Shown: positions 31,972 through 44,090, counted from the stretch's first letter. The stretch: 64,000 nt of DNA from Anodontia alba (GCA_964016985.1 OZ024828.1:25483543-25547542); one strand, 5' to 3'. Notes: generated by a model from the letters alone, not told the origin. Program-made: numbers and translations.

Positions 31972-33365
31972 CATGTACGAGGCACGATCAAAACGTTCTC
32001 GGCCCCTTTACTTTGGGAGAGACCAAGAGCAGAAATTGTGCCATTATTTCTCAATATTATCTCTCTTTGCCTCAATGCACTATCACCGACGCTGTTCCAG
32101 TTTTCTTATCCCTTCAAATAGAAATCTTCTTCACGGCCCCCAAGTACTGATCAACAACATCTATGACGCCTTCATTGATTCCAAAAGTTAAGTTTCAGAT
32201 TTGGAAACAGAAGTCTGAAGGGGCAGGGTATACGGGGTATGTATAAGGCTGTAACGATGCAATAAAATATGTTTATACTATACTATAAGGACCTCGAAGC
32301 TGCATTTGGTCACAGCAACCATAGCAGCTTGAGAGATGTGGGCTGGTGTATTATCTAGCAAGAACAGAACACATCCAGTCAACTTTCCTCTTCTTTTCTT
32401 CACCATTACGAAAACATGCCTATTCAAATATACTGAAAATTTTGCCACCAAAAAATGTAAATTTTCAGATAAAAACTCTGATATTTTTCATATTTCTGCT
32501 CAAAACATAGATTGTAGGTACTCTTTAGAACCGCCTCGGTGAGGCGGTTCTAACGAGTACCCACAATCTATGTTTTTGAGCAGAAATAAGAAAAATAATG
32601 TCTACCCCTGTAAACCCCAGTTTTACTATATAAAAGTGGGGTTTAAGGGGGTCAAAATTATATAGGTAAGTTTTCGTGATGCAATCTCTTGACGCAGTCG
32701 CCTTAGTTCTTCTGCATAATATGCACCATTTATCATGCGACCTGCCTCATTATATTCCACCATGATAACGTCCTGACCATCCCAAAAGATAGAGGCCGTC
32801 ACCATTCTTGCTGAGGAAACTTTCTTAAATTTCTTAGGAAGGGGAGAGCCAGAGTGCTTCCATTACATACTCTCCTTTTTGGCCTCAGGATCAAAATGAT
32901 GGACCAAACTCTCATCTTAGGTCACAGCTTTAGGCATAAATTTCTCAAGGTCATCTTCATAGCGTGACAGGAAATACGAAAACATACCAAGCCTGCTATT
33001 CTGATCTTTGGTCAACATTCTGGGGGCTTATCTGGCTGAGACACTGGACATCCCTAAGATATCGGTAAAGATAGACTGAACTGCCCGAAAACTTATGCCT
33101 GTTTGTTTAGTTATATCACGTGGACTTCTTCTGTCACGCATGGTCAAACTCTGCACAAGCTCTACGTTTCCGTCAACAGTAGCCGCTTAAGAGCACCAAG
33201 ACCATTCATAATCATCCACGTTCCTCCCTTCCCTCCCCTCCCCTCCCCCGGCCCCCTCCTAAATTCAGCAGACAATTTCTTCACCGTGCTGTAAGAAGAC
33301 GACTCACCCTAAGTGTTTCAATGAAGTCGTCATGAATTTCCTTCAGGAACATGCCCTTCTTAGAG
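31972..33365 (-). pseudogene. Mariner transposase, decayed and interrupted
   Basis: Read on the minus strand. The N-terminal part includes GMFLKEIHDDFIETLR, then VELVQSLTMRDRRSPRDITK and ISFRAVQSIF with LGMSSVSA and PRMLTKDQN. Next come DESLVHHFDPEAKKESM, WKHSGSPLPKKFKK, SSARMVTASIFWDGQDVIMV and INGAYYAEELRRLRQEI. After an inserted MITE it continues KKRRGKL...VLFLLDNTPAH and ends near FEGIRKLEQRR / KRDNIEK. These are the HTH and DDE parts of mariner (Tc1/mariner superfamily). Two catalytic Asp contexts (DES, LDN) are visible. The third Asp block was not found. Several in-frame stops and frameshifts show it is dead. A terminal repeat lies at about 31975 (CGAGGCACGATCAAAACG). Confidence 0.88.
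32404..32681 (+). mobile_element. CACGAAAAC-family MITE inside the mariner
   Basis: CATTACGAAAACATGCCTAT to TTTTCGTGATG, inserted between the RLRQEI and KKRRGKL codons of the transposase. The central palindrome is perfect. Confidence 0.92.
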
Positions 33366-33437
33366 TACTTTATGACTGCCCTATCAAATGCTGCACTAGC
33401 TTTGGCAATCCTAGCATTGACTTAATGGGTACATGTA

Positions 33438-33734
33438 GTTCGAGCCACTGAGGGTTAATCATGGCACCAGCGATACAGCAAATAGCGATAATTTAGGGAA
33501 ATCTTTTCGATTTTCTACACAACGATTGTATGTTGAGTGTACTCATTAGAATCGCCTCGATGAGGCGATTCTAATGAGTACACACAACATACAATTCCAT
33601 GATAAAATAAGAAAAAAAATCCCTAAATATTTGTTTTCTTGAGCTATTGGAAGAATTTTGTAGGGACTGAAAAACGAGTTCGAATCATCCACGGTAAACG
33701 AGTCATCCGTGTTCGAGCCATTGAGGTTATACTG
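33438..33734. mobile_element. CAGTCGAAC-family pogo-like MITE, 5' truncated
   Basis: GTTCGAGCCACTGAGGGTTA, central palindrome AGTGTACTCATTAGAATCGC with its perfect complement, and right end CGAGCCATTGAGG...ACTG before TA. Confidence 0.8.
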
Positions 33735-33885
33735 TATGTCGGACCGAGAACTTCTTGATCGTACCTCATACTGTTAAGGTTATTTTTGTGCAAACCCGAT
33801 ATTTCTTTTTGAGTTATGACCCTTTTTGCCTGGCATTTTTAAAAGCTAATTTGTATTTCACATTTCTTTCATTGATAATCTTATA

Positions 33886-34202
33886 CAGTCGGCTCTCGTA
33901 ATCTCGAACTCGCTTATCTCGAATAACCGCCTATCTCGAAGTGAAATTCTGGTCCCTGTTTTAACATAGAAATCCAAGAACAGGTAACAAAATATTGTGG
34001 AAAAGAGGGGAGCAATTTCTCCTCTTTTCCACAATATTTTCTATATGTCTCTAACTTCAGGAGTCAAATTAAATATTCATTTGTTAAATTTGGTTGTTCG
34101 ATTTCTTGTTTTCCTCACTTCTGCAACTCTGATATTTCGAGGTACGGATGTCTCGAATGTTTCAGAGAGTCTCTTGGAATTCGAGATAGCGAGAGTCGAC
34201 TG
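33886..34202 (-). mobile_element. Pogo/Tigger-like MITE (CAGTCGACT family)
   Basis: TA-flanked. CAGTCGGCTCTCGTAATCTC to ...CGAGAGTCGACTG. The central palindrome has a shortened tip (GAGGGGAGCAATTTCTCC). Confidence 0.87.
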
Positions 34203-34311
34203 TACATGCACATGTATTTGGGGTAATAATCACTAAATGTATAATATTGCTTCACCGGAAAAAAAAAAAAAACGGGTGCGGGTTTTACATGTACCTACCA
34301 ATGTTCATGTA

Positions 34312-34677
34312 CAGTCGAATATCAATAGCTCGAACACCTTCGGGACCATGGAAATTTGTTCGTGATATTGGTAGTTCGAGCAACTGAGGTTTAATTATGT
34401 GCCAGATCAGAAAGCAGATAGTTATAATTTAGGAAAATCTTTTCGATTTTCTACACAATAATTGTATGCTCAGTGTGCTCATTAGAATCGCCTCGATGAG
34501 GCGATTCTAATGAGTACACAAAACATACAATTTCGTGATAAAATAAGAAAATTTCCATAAATATTTATTTTCTTTAACTGCCGGAAAAAATTCCAAGGGA
34601 ATCAAAAAGCGAATTCGAATAAGCCAAGGTAAACTTGTGTTGCAACCATTCGTGTTGCAACCATTGAGGTTCAACTG
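34312..34677 (+). mobile_element. CAGTCGAAC-family pogo-like MITE
   Basis: TA-flanked. CAGTCGAATATCAATAGCTC to ...CATTGAGGTTCAACTG. The core palindrome is GTGCTCATTAGAATCGCCTC with its complement. Confidence 0.88.
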
Positions 34678-34867
34678 TATATTGTTAAAAAAAAAAACAA
34701 AAAAACAAAGGCTAACGGTCGTATACATTTATATGCATAGTACCCTGTTTGCGGAAAGCGTAGAACCTGGTGAAGCTGTAAAACACGCAAATTTATGAGG
34801 ACCTTCGCTATACGCATTTGCACTGGTCTATTTTTCATGACTCGGCTCGGACAATGATGAAGGATGC

Positions 34868-35275
34868 GTAACGTGTAAAAAGGGCCTTAAGCAATATGCG
34901 AACAGCTACGGCCCAGGTTAGCATGTACGTCCGCGAAATCAGACTGGGGATTCCCTGTTCTTCGATGTATTTAACAGTAGCCAGTGATTCTGTACGCCGT
35001 AAAGGAAAGCTCTGATTAGACTGTGTCAATGCCAGACTGATCTTGGCCTTCGTTATACGTATATGGGGTAATGGGCACATTCTCCCGTTGTAATAATCAG
35101 TTACAGTAGAATTGGCCAATTTGTATATCATACCCAAGTGTTTGTCCTTAGTATTATGACAGACAGGCCTGAGCAAACAGTATAGACCCAGATCAGACGC
35201 CGCAGAATGATGAATCTGATCAGGGTCTGCACTGTTTGTCCCTCATCCAGCACAACCACGCCAACAGGTACATTG
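34868..35275. repeat. GATCAG-type hairpins (AAAGGGCCC and GGACAGACAGG types)
   Basis: 34868-35075 has AAAAGGGCCTTAAGCAATAT, CGGCCCAGGTTAGCATGTAC and a second imperfect pair ending GATCTTGGCCTTCGTTAT. 35147-35275 has ATGACAGACAGGCCTGAGC, AGACCCAGATCAGACGCCGC, and CTGATCAGGGTCTGCACTGT. Confidence 0.6.
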
Positions 35276-35379
35276 TACATGTAGTAAAAATTACAGGTTC
35301 AACTTCATGAATTTAGAACAAGTACGGTAAGTAGCTAATGGGTCCCAACATTTTGGGTGAATACAATAAATGGATCGCG

Positions 35380-35605
35380 CCATGCGAAAACATGTCTTCG
35401 GGCATATGCGGACAGCCGAAGGCCCAGATCAGAATGTGCATCCGCACAGTCTGATCAGGGCCTTCGCTGTCCAAAAACAGAATCATTGGATACTGTAGAT
35501 TGTATCAGTGGAGAACAAAGCCAGAATGAGATTTTGCGCATGCGTGGGATGAATCGGAATATGCTCATTTTGCACATGCTCGAAGTCACATTTTCGCTTG
35601 GCGCG
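35380..35605. repeat. GATCAG-type hairpin (AAAGGGCCC relative)
   Basis: CATATGCGGACAGCCGAAGG, CCCAGATCAGAATGTGCATC and CTGATCAGGGCCTTCGCTGT pair. It ends with GCACATGCTCGAAGTCACAT. Confidence 0.6.
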
Positions 35606-36497
35606 GCCTATACACAGTATACTGTACTTAATGGGAAATGGTTCAGGCCTAATCAAAATATTTTCCTATTTAAGTTTAGGTAGGTTAAAAATGACATATT
35701 TATGAAGATTTAAGCTGAAGAAAAGCTCAGCGTGAATACAATGGCATAATCACATCGTGTACAAAGTTCACATTTGATATGAATGAATAGAATGTAATAA
35801 TTACGTGAAAGTAGAATTGGTTAAGATGTCATGCACATAAAACGTGTAGTATATACGTCTAGAAATAAAAGTTAAGCACCCCATGAAATGTCATCGCAAT
35901 TTTGAAAGCTATCTCTTTCTTTAGAATAGCTCCAAACTGAGACAAAAAAAAAAAAAAAAAAAAAAAAGACTATTTACCATACCTGTAACTATTTGGCAAA
36001 ATAAAACAACATATCAAGATGGAAACCTTACATATTGATGTCGGTATGGCGCAATAATCAGAGAACTTGAAAATCCAAATATGAATCAACTTACATTAAA
36101 TAAGATGAAAGTGTGACACAGGATTGTGTGGAAATTTAATCCCAACAGCATGGTGATGTACATTTAGCTGAATGTCAGTAGTAATAGTGTTTACAGTTTC
36201 ATATTTTCACATTTTTGCCTCGGCGAGACTATTTATAAAGAAACTTTTATTGGTTAGGTCTTTTCAGTATCCATCAGTATGTCAAATATGACCAAAATAT
36301 TCCCCAACGGTTTGAACGTTATGGCGGTTATCACAGTTTCACTTTTTTTTTCGCCTCGGCGGACTATTTGTATCTATTTATAAAGAATTCTGGCATTTGA
36401 CAATTTCATGGATCAGGTCTTGTCGATATGTATCTGCAAAAAATATCAAAATTTAAAGTTATAACGATTTTCACAAACTGACAGGAGGACACGCCTC
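35606..36497. other. Unassigned AT-rich DNA with poly(A)
   Basis: No gene recognised. A 25-base A run lies at 35943-35967. Confidence 0.45.
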
Positions 36498-36777
36498 CAT
36501 CACAAAAACATGCCTATGTAATTTTGACCCCCTTAAACCCCACTTTTATATAGTAAAACTGGGGTTTATAGGGGTATACAATTTTTTCCTTATTTCTGCT
36601 CGAAAACATAGATTGTGGGTACTCGTTAGAACCGCCTTGCCGAGGCGGTTCTAACGAGTACCCACAATCTATGTTTTGAGCAGAAACGTGAAAAATATCA
36701 GAAATTTTTATCTGAAAAATTGCCATTTTTTGGTGGTAAAATTTTCAGTGTATTTGAATAGGCGTGTTTTCGTAATG
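36498..36777 (-). mobile_element. CACGAAAAC-family MITE
   Basis: CATCACAAAAACATGCCTAT to GGCGTGTTTTCGTAATG. The palindrome GAACCGCCTTGCCGAGGCGGTTC is almost perfect. Confidence 0.92.
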
Positions 36778-36819
36778 TCGGCGAAGCTATTTAGCAATTG
36801 ACAGTTTCATTGGTAAAAG

Positions 36820-37050
36820 CCGGTCTCAGTGGCTTTCGTGGAGATTGATCATGAAATAGTTTCTACGGGCATTCTTTCCCTTTCCGTTGATTCAAGAAGG
36901 GCAATTGTCAGTTTCTGGCTGAAGAATGCGCACAATACTGGTTAACCGCTTAGAGGACTTAGCCTGTCCAGAAAACTTGTGGTTAGATAAACTGACCGCG
37001 CTTGACATGAGCCCATTGGGTTGACTGTGCCGTAAAACCTCAACACAAAC
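36820..37050 (+). mobile_element. tRNA-derived SINE with deleted tRNA head
   Basis: CCGGTCTCAGTGGC joins directly to TTTCGTGGAGATTGATCATG, skipping most of the tRNA part. The body and AAAACCTCAACACAAACGA tail are as in the copy at 18211. Confidence 0.8.
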
Positions 37051-37361
37051 GACAAAAACAAATTTCGCTGGTAAGATCTTGTCAATATGCTAAACATTTT
37101 TTCCCTGTGTATATAAATATAAATAGAAGGCTCATCGACAGATCATTAGTTATGTTCATGCGGGGTTGAAGAGTCTGAGTGTGTTATTGTGTGAGATTTG
37201 AGTTATTGTTTGAGGACACGTCAACCTATGTGGTCGTCTCCCAGAGAAAAGGAGGAAAATGGAAGATGACCTAGCAGATGAGAGGTAAATGAGAAATGGA
37301 TGAGGATTAAGGAAAAAGCGAGGATGAAGGAAAAAAACAGAAACAAATGAAATACTAACAT

Positions 37362-37480
37362 GCCCCCCCCCCCCACCCCCCTCCCGCCTGCACATGCCCC
37401 ACTCCCGCCTGCACACGTCACGTCCCACCCGCCTGCAAATGTCCCGTCACCCGCCTGCACATGCCCCGGTACCCGCCTGC
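37362..37480. repeat. C-rich minisatellite (CCCGCCTGCACATG units)
   Basis: A poly(C) run, then about five copies of a unit of about 24 bp containing CCCGCCTGCA. Long frames on both strands are artefacts of this run. Confidence 0.85.
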
Positions 37481-37535
37481 TCCAAGTACAGTACCCTATT
37501 ACCTACATGTATATGTATGTGGAGTGGTGTAGTGG

Positions 37536-37819
37536 CATTACAAAACTGGCCTATTCAAATAATTTGAAAGTTTTACCACCAAAAACTGAAAATTTTCAGA
37601 TAAAAAAGAAAACATCTGATAGTTTTCAAATTTCTGCTCAAAACATAGATTGTGGGTACTCGTTAGAACCGCCTCGACGAGGCGGTTCTAACGAGTACCC
37701 ACAATCTATGTTTATGAACAGAAATAAGAAAAATTATGTATACCACTGTACATCACAATTTTACTATATAAAAGTGCGATTTAAGGGAGTCAAAATTATA
37801 TAGACATGTTTTCATGATG
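37536..37819 (+). mobile_element. CACGAAAAC-family MITE
   Basis: CATTACAAAACTGGCCTATT to GACATGTTTTCATGATG. The palindrome around GAACCGCCTCGACGAGGCGG is perfect. Confidence 0.9.
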
Positions 37820-37873
37820 GGAGTACTTCGACCTTAGTTCAAATTTGCTTCGAAGCACTTCTACATGTACATT

Positions 37874-38054
37874 CCCAGCGGGCACATGATATTTATACAA
37901 CTTTGCATAAACGTCGATATAAGGTCATTACGTTTATAAAACGTCGCCTCAACATGGATGCAACGCCATGACGTTTTAAAAAAACGTCACATCAACGTCT
38001 TGGCGTTACATCGACGTTGATGAGACGTTGTATAAACTTCATTTGCCCGCTAGG
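37874..38054. mobile_element. CCCAGCGGGCA-ended MITE rich in AACGTC
   Basis: CCCAGCGGGCACATGATATT and the complement ...TTCATTTGCCCGCTAGG, with inner TTTATACAAC pairing. The interior repeats AACGTC/GACGTT. Non-coding. Confidence 0.75.
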
Positions 38055-38245
38055 TTGTACTGTACTTTCAACTCTCTTTTTGTTTACATTTTACAAGTCC
38101 CTCTCAGGTCACCCCTACGTCCCATATCAATAAGTCATGCCTTTATTTTCATTCTGAAGTCCTGTCCAACTTCAGTCTTCAACATACTCCTTTGTACATG
38201 TAATTTTAATCATTATACTTGAGTATAATGCAGTATATTGAAAAT

Positions 38246-38318
38246 ACTCCGCCGAAATCATGCTGGTTGAGGTTTAGAGTAACACTTAACCCCAACCCGC
38301 ATGATTTCGGTGGATTAG
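38246..38318. repeat. Short palindrome
   Basis: CTCCGCCGAAATCATGCTGG and its complement ending CGCATGATTTCGGTGGA. Confidence 0.7.
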
Positions 38319-39956
38319 TTTATTTATTCCTCGCGCCATATCCTTGTTAAAACGCGCTGGCAAGGGCATTAACTCCAGTCATTTTACAAATTCCATGGGA
38401 GTAGCAAGCTTTTGGGACATTTTTGAAAACTGACGAAGTTATGTATGTCATTTTTCCCATAGGGTCCCAAACGCGTATCCAAAAATTGTTGTTACCTAGG
38501 CTAAACCTAAAAATAATTTAGTCATTTTTATTTTTATTTTATTTATTTCTTATTTTTTATTATTATTATTTTATTTTATTTTTTTTTTTCTTCAGATTGA
38601 AAATAACTTTTTTACTGCTTGAAAATAATTGTCATTTCTGGAGTAGTTTGTGTCTGGGGTTAAATTCAAAAGTCACTTAGCAATTTTTCAGTTTGAAAAC
38701 AAAATATAGACATGTAATATCAACGCAAAAATGTTTCCATATTTTGTTACAAACAAGCATATGCAAATTTTATTTGCACAGGCCGCCATTTTATTTTGTA
38801 CACGTAGACAGCTCGAAAAAATATTCGCGGATACACGCTATCGTTCGCTGAAGACTGTGGTCATAACTTAAAGGGCAAATATAAAGGTTATAATTCTACT
38901 ACATATTTAAGGGCACTTCCGTAAGGAGGTGACTGCCGAAAACCGCATCAAATGATCTTAAACGGTTTCTGAAATATTGCGATTTGAAATTTGATATTTA
39001 ACATCCAAGAGGATTGAATTCAGGCTGCCTCATTAATATTCATGAGCCTTTTTATGACATCATAAGGGAACAGTAAAATTTTAAACTTTTTTAAATTGCC
39101 AATATTTTTTGCTCTTTAATCTGCATCAATTCAGTTTTCATATTGTTTAATTTATTCAGCTCCTTTAAACTAATATACATAGGAATTTAGCTCTTATTTT
39201 CCGTTTAAAGTATTACATTTCAAATTTAAAAATTTCATTTGAATAATTTAAAATCCAGTTACAATGCTTAATAATTAGCCAAAATTGACTTTTTTAGTAT
39301 TCATTTATATGATATACACCCAAAATTCACTATTATTAAAAAAAAACTTACGAAAAATTTGATATTAGTCAAGTTTTAAACATTTTAAAATTTAGCTTTA
39401 AATTTAAATAACAGATTAAATTTTGAGTTAAATTCTCTATTCATGTGCTTATTTGTGGACAGAGACCAATTTCAATAATGGTTAAGGAGAAAAACTGTGT
39501 AGCATATAAGGAAATGCAGAATATTCCTGTTTAAAATTTCAATTTAAAATTTAAGTTCCACTATGACATCACAGAATATTGCATTGTGGGCCTTAATCAA
39601 TACACAATCCAAGGGAGGTTACTCTAACAGGAAAAAAGGTAGGTATCGTAAATTAATCACCATAACTTTTGATTGGATTGGAATTTTTTGATGGGGTTTT
39701 CAACAAAATAATTCTCGTAAAGTATTCTATCAACACCCTGAAAACCAGGAATATTTTAAATTTCTTTATATTAGCCCTTTAATGGAAAGTTTGCAATAGT
39801 TCGCGAGTGACCGCGATCGTTTTCTTTCATTTAACGCAGCCGTGGTGTGCTTTTATTACAAGCGACCTAAATATGTCCAAAGTGTAAGGTCCTGTCTAGA
39901 AATGCATGAACACATATAGTACGTGTACCAGTCTTGCCATGGATATATGAATTTCA
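38319..39956. other. AT-rich unassigned block, low in recognised repeats
   Basis: The longest stretch here without a recognised MITE. It has TTTATT runs at 38530-38590 and no convincing reading frame. It could be old repeat or gene-flanking DNA. Confidence 0.4.
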
Positions 39957-40132
39957 CGCTTAGTACTCTGGGTAAAATTTTCGACATATTGAAATATTTT
40001 CTTCCAGAAAACAGGATTTGACATTTCTCGCAAATTGTCTCCAGTAGTGATAATTTGAATATAATATCAAATCCTGTTATCTGGGAAAAATAATAAAACA
40101 TGTCAACATTTGTCTGCTGAATTAGCCCAAAG
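39957..40132. repeat. ATTGTCTCC palindrome family, diverged
   Basis: CGCTTAGTACTCTGGGTAAA, CCAGAAAACAGGATTTGACA, AATTGTCTCC, and the complement ATCAAATCCTGTTATCTGGG. Confidence 0.65.
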
Positions 40133-40701
40133 AATTGTAATGTTAAAAGGAACACGCTAGACATTATTGTCTACTAACCTTTGGCACTCATGGTCCGCTG
40201 TAACGGAAATAAACCGTTTTCCTAAAATACTCCGAAGTTGGGATCCTTTGAAAATACAGAAAAAAATGAAACCAGAAATTAGCAGGCTCGATTTGTGGAC
40301 AATTACGAGCCACGAGTGCTTAAATTTAGAACCGCTTATTTTGAAAGCTCTTGTTCTGGTGCAAGAAGTATAACCAACTCCCACCCGCCATAAGAAAACT
40401 CGGTAGCATCGGCTCATTTCAGGTGGCTCTGAAACCATACCTCAAACGTACATAAAATGATTGCTAAAATGATAAAGATATAAGCGACATTGTACGGACA
40501 TATGAGAAGGCCAAATCAATATTTACCGAAATCTTCTAATTGAGAATCTGTGTTCTGTGGTCCTGGTTTATAACTGGATACCCCATATAGTATACAGCGA
40601 TGGTTGGTGTATATGGACTGACATGATGACATGTTGGCGCGGATAGTCTGTATTACTTGCCGGTCAACTCATGCCTCCTCGCTCAGGCTCAAATCGTAAT
40701 A
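40133..40701. other. Unassigned DNA
   Basis: Overlapping open frames on both strands (longest 93 codons, minus) show no recognisable domain. I do not call a gene. Confidence 0.35.
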
Positions 40702-41032
40702 CAGTCGACTTTCGTTATCTCGAACTCCAATGGACTCTGAAATACTTCGAGATATCCGTACCTCGACATATCAGATTTGCAGAAATGAGAACAAATTAAA
40801 TCGAACAACCACATTTAACAAATGTATATGTAATCTGACTCCTTAAGTTGGAGATATATTAAACATATTGTGGAAAAGAGGAGAAATTGCTCCTAAAGGA
40901 GCAATTTCTCCTCTTTTCCACAATATTTTGTTAACTGTTATTAGGTTTTCATGTTTAAGCAGGGACCAAATTTTCACTTCGAGATAAGCAGCTATTCGAG
41001 ATAAGCGAGGTAGAGATAACGAGAGCCAACTG
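40702..41032 (+). mobile_element. Pogo/Tigger-like MITE (CAGTCGACT family), clean copy
   Basis: TA-flanked. CAGTCGACTTTCGTTATCTC to ...CGAGAGCCAACTG. The core palindrome GAGAAATTGCTCCTAAAGGAGC and its complement extends to TATTGTGG/CCACAATA. Confidence 0.9.
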
Positions 41033-41167
41033 TATTTGGTTGATTTAATTTCATCTATAGGAACATATGCTGTCGAGAGTCTGGGTCACATGATCCCTGT
41101 ATACTCGACTTGTGTATTCACGTAAACTTTACAATTCCTCACAGTATATATGGAATCATATAGATCA

Positions 41168-41405
41168 GGGCCCAATTGTGCAAAGCTAACGACATCGTTA
41201 GTTAACGATTCGTTAAAATTTACATCGAGTGATACGCAAATATGCAGAATTTTTTTGCTGAATAAATGTGAGTAGCTTTTGCAAAAGCTACTCACATTTT
41301 TTCAGCAAAAATATCAGAATATTGTGTATTGAATCCGCTATAACAGTTAACGAAATGACCCTTAACGAGCCCGTTAAGGTAACAACGCTTTGAACAACTG
41401 GGCCC
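41168..41405. mobile_element. GGGCCCAG-family MITE
   Basis: GGGCCCAATTGTGCAAAGC to GCTTTGAACAACTGGGCCC. The core hairpin is TGTGAGTAGCTTTTGCAAAA with its complement. Confidence 0.9.
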
Positions 41406-41452
41406 AAGTCTACTTGTAGGATGTTGGCAAGATAAGGATTTGGTACCAGTTG

Positions 41453-43238
41453 TTTTTTGCTCACCTGAGCACGAAGTGGGTGAGCTATTTTGATCATTTA
41501 ATGTCCGTCGTGCATCGTCAACAATTTGCTTTAAATAACATCTCCTCCTACATCCCCGGGCCAATCGACTCAAAACTTGGCAATATGTATTGCCGTAACC
41601 TATAGATCAAAGCAAGCTTAAATTAATGCAATCGAAAGTTGAAGATGGCCGCCACGACCGCAACCTTGAAAATCTATTTTGAATTTCTTCTCCTGAACCG
41701 AAAGGCTAACTGACTCCAACTTTGATAGGAAATATCGGGATGACTTGCAGATCAAAAAATGTTAAAATTAGTCCGAAAATCTAAGATGGTCGCCATGGCG
41801 GCCATCACGAAAATTTATTTTGACTTTCTCCTCCTGAACCGAAATGTCAGTTGACTCGAAATTTGGTAGAAAGTATTGGGGTGACTTGTACATCAAAATG
41901 GCTACATCATTTCAATCGGATATCCAAGATGACCGCCATGGCCCCAATCTTGAAAATCTATTTTTAACAAAAGGCCAATTGACCGGAAACTTAGTAGAAA
42001 GCATGGAGATGACTTTGAGATCATAGCTAAAATCGTTCCTATCGGAAATCCAAGATGGCTGCCACAACCATCATTTTATAAATCTATTTCTAACTTCTTA
42101 ACGGAAAGGCCAACTATCTCGAAACTTGATAGGAAGTATCGGGGTGACTTGTAGAGCGAAAACAACTAAAATTCTTTAGATCAGAACTCTAAGATGGCAG
42201 CCCTTGCCACCGTCTTGAAAATATATTTTGAATTTCACCCCCTGATCCGAAAGGCAAATTGACTTGAAACTTGGCAGGAAGTATCGGAGTACATGTAATC
42301 TGCAGATCAAAAGTAGCTAAACATTATTTCAATCAGAAATCCAAGACGGCTGACACGGCCGCCGTCTTGAAAGTCTCTTTTGCATTTCTTCTCCTAAACA
42401 GAACGACAAACTGATTCGAAACTTCGTAGGAAGTATCAGTGGCTTGTAAATCAAAAGTAGCTAAAATCGTTTCGCACAAAAATCCAAGATGGCTGCCATA
42501 GCCGCCAAATTGAAAATCTATTTTGAACTTATTCTCCTTAACCGAAATGTCACATGACTCGAAACTTGGTTGTATTAAAGAATCGAGAAGACGTGTAGAT
42601 AAAAATGGTTAACACATTCCGCATAAATCTAAGATGGCCATCATGGCCGCTATTTTTGAAAGTCTATTTTGAACTTCTTCTCTGAACAGAAACTTGATAG
42701 GAGTATTGTGTGACGTATAGATAAAAATAGCTATCATATTTCGATAAAAAAAATCCATAATGGCCGCTACAGCAGTTGACTAGAAACTTGATAGGAAGAA
42801 TCGAGGAAATTTGTAGATCAAAAATAGTTCAGAACAGACATCCAAGATGGCCGCCAGGGCCGCCATCTTGACAATTATTTTGAACGTCTCCTCCCGACTC
42901 AAGAAGCCAACTGACCCGAAACTTGGTAGGCAGTATCGGGGCGACTTATAGATCAAAAACAGCTAACTCATTTAGATCAGAAATCCAGGATGGCTGCTAT
43001 CTATTTTGATGTTCTTCTCCTGAAACAAAGAAAAAAAAACAACTGACTGGAAACTTGGTAGGAAATATTGAGGTGGTTTGTAAAGCAAAAATAGCTAAAA
43101 TTGTTCTGATCAGAAATCCAACAGCCGCCATTTTGAAAGTTTATCTTGAACGTCTTCTCCTGAACCAAAAGACCAGCTGACTGGAACTTGTCTGGTACTC
43201 AGGTGAGCGATACAGAGTCATCTTGGCCCTCTTGATTT
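41453..43238 (+). mobile_element. GCTCACCTGAGC-bounded element with about 130-bp minisatellite
   Basis: Begins TTTTTGCTCACCTGAGCACG and ends GGTACTCAGGTGAGCGATAC...TTGGCCCTCTTGATT. The core is about twelve diverged copies of a unit containing AAATCCAAGATGGCCGCCAT, TCTTCTCCTGAACCGAAAGG, GACTCGAAACTTGGTAGGAA and GACTTGTAGATCAAAAATAG. No protein is encoded; short frames follow the repeat. This is a common style of tandem-repeat transposon in bivalve genomes (general knowledge). The mobilising superfamily is not determined. Confidence 0.8.
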
Positions 43239-43586
43239 ACAACTAACCGTTCTAAGGCGGTAGTTCTGGTGCTGTTTATATATATTGTACTGTTTTGTAC
43301 TGTTCGCTGTCTTATTTTTGGGTTCCGTCTAGCATTGTGATTACCTTGTTCATTTTGTTTTTCTTTTTCCTGATCAGGTCTGAAATATTGTAACAAGCAA
43401 AAGTAATGAATCCTGCATAAACCCTGTCTTGTGAAATATAAAGGACTGAGATCCCGAGATCAAGACCTTATTCCATTCGATTTTTGTTATCTTTTATTGT
43501 CTTACTACAGTTAAATATTCTTATTTCACCTCAGTTAAATTGTATTGTCTGCATAGTTAGTTACATGTATGACATGTTGGATTTTA
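43239..43586. other. Unassigned DNA
   Basis: No recognised repeat or gene; contains ordinary AT-rich sequence. Confidence 0.35.
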
Positions 43587-43725
43587 TTAACTCTTTCACT
43601 GTCACAGGCGATAATAATAGGCTTTTGCAAACATCATAGATCCAGATGAGACGGCTCAATGAGCCGTCTCATCTGGATCAACGCTGTCTGACATTCAGTC
43701 TATCAACTTTACATATAAACATCTT
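43587..43725. mobile_element. TTAA-type relative with GATGAGACGGCT hairpin
   Basis: TTAACTCTTTCACTGTCA, then perfect hairpin 43639-43679 (GATCCAGATGAGACGGCTCA and complement). The right end was not found. Confidence 0.5.
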
Positions 43726-43885
43726 TCCAAGCGATAGTTTGTTAAAATAAAACAAGCAGACGACAAATGTCTGAAATTTGGCACCGAAAGAAGTAATGGG
43801 TGGTTCGATATGCCATGCAAAGAGAAGTCCGTTTATTACCCATTATAGACGATATCTAGACTAAATGATTATTTTAACATTGTCT

Positions 43886-43903
43886 GATCTATCTATCTAT
43901 CTG

Positions 43904-43972
<69 letters not shown>

Positions 43973-44090
43973 ATGTCTGTCCATCCGTCCGTCCGTCCGT
44001 CCGTCCGCACGTCCGTCCATAGATCCATCCATCCGCCTGCCTGCCTGTCTGTCTGCTCGCCTGCCTGCCTGTCCTATATCTTCTTCTGAT
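43886..44090. repeat. Compound tetranucleotide microsatellite
   Basis: Runs of CTAT, then CTGT, then CCGT, CCAT and CTGC in blocks. Frames on both strands are artefacts. Confidence 0.95.

Noticed and set aside
33340..33425. Minus-strand words like IAKASAAFDRA next to the mariner, reminiscent of LINE RT tails
   Set aside because: Too short to separate from chance; left as part of, or flank to, the mariner remnant.
35357..35683. A 108-codon frame
   Set aside because: Covered by a GATCAG-type hairpin repeat; no domain recognised.
41453..43238. Possible coding exon array (zinc-finger-like periodicity)
   Set aside because: Unit length of about 130 bp is not kept in frame and stops occur in every frame.
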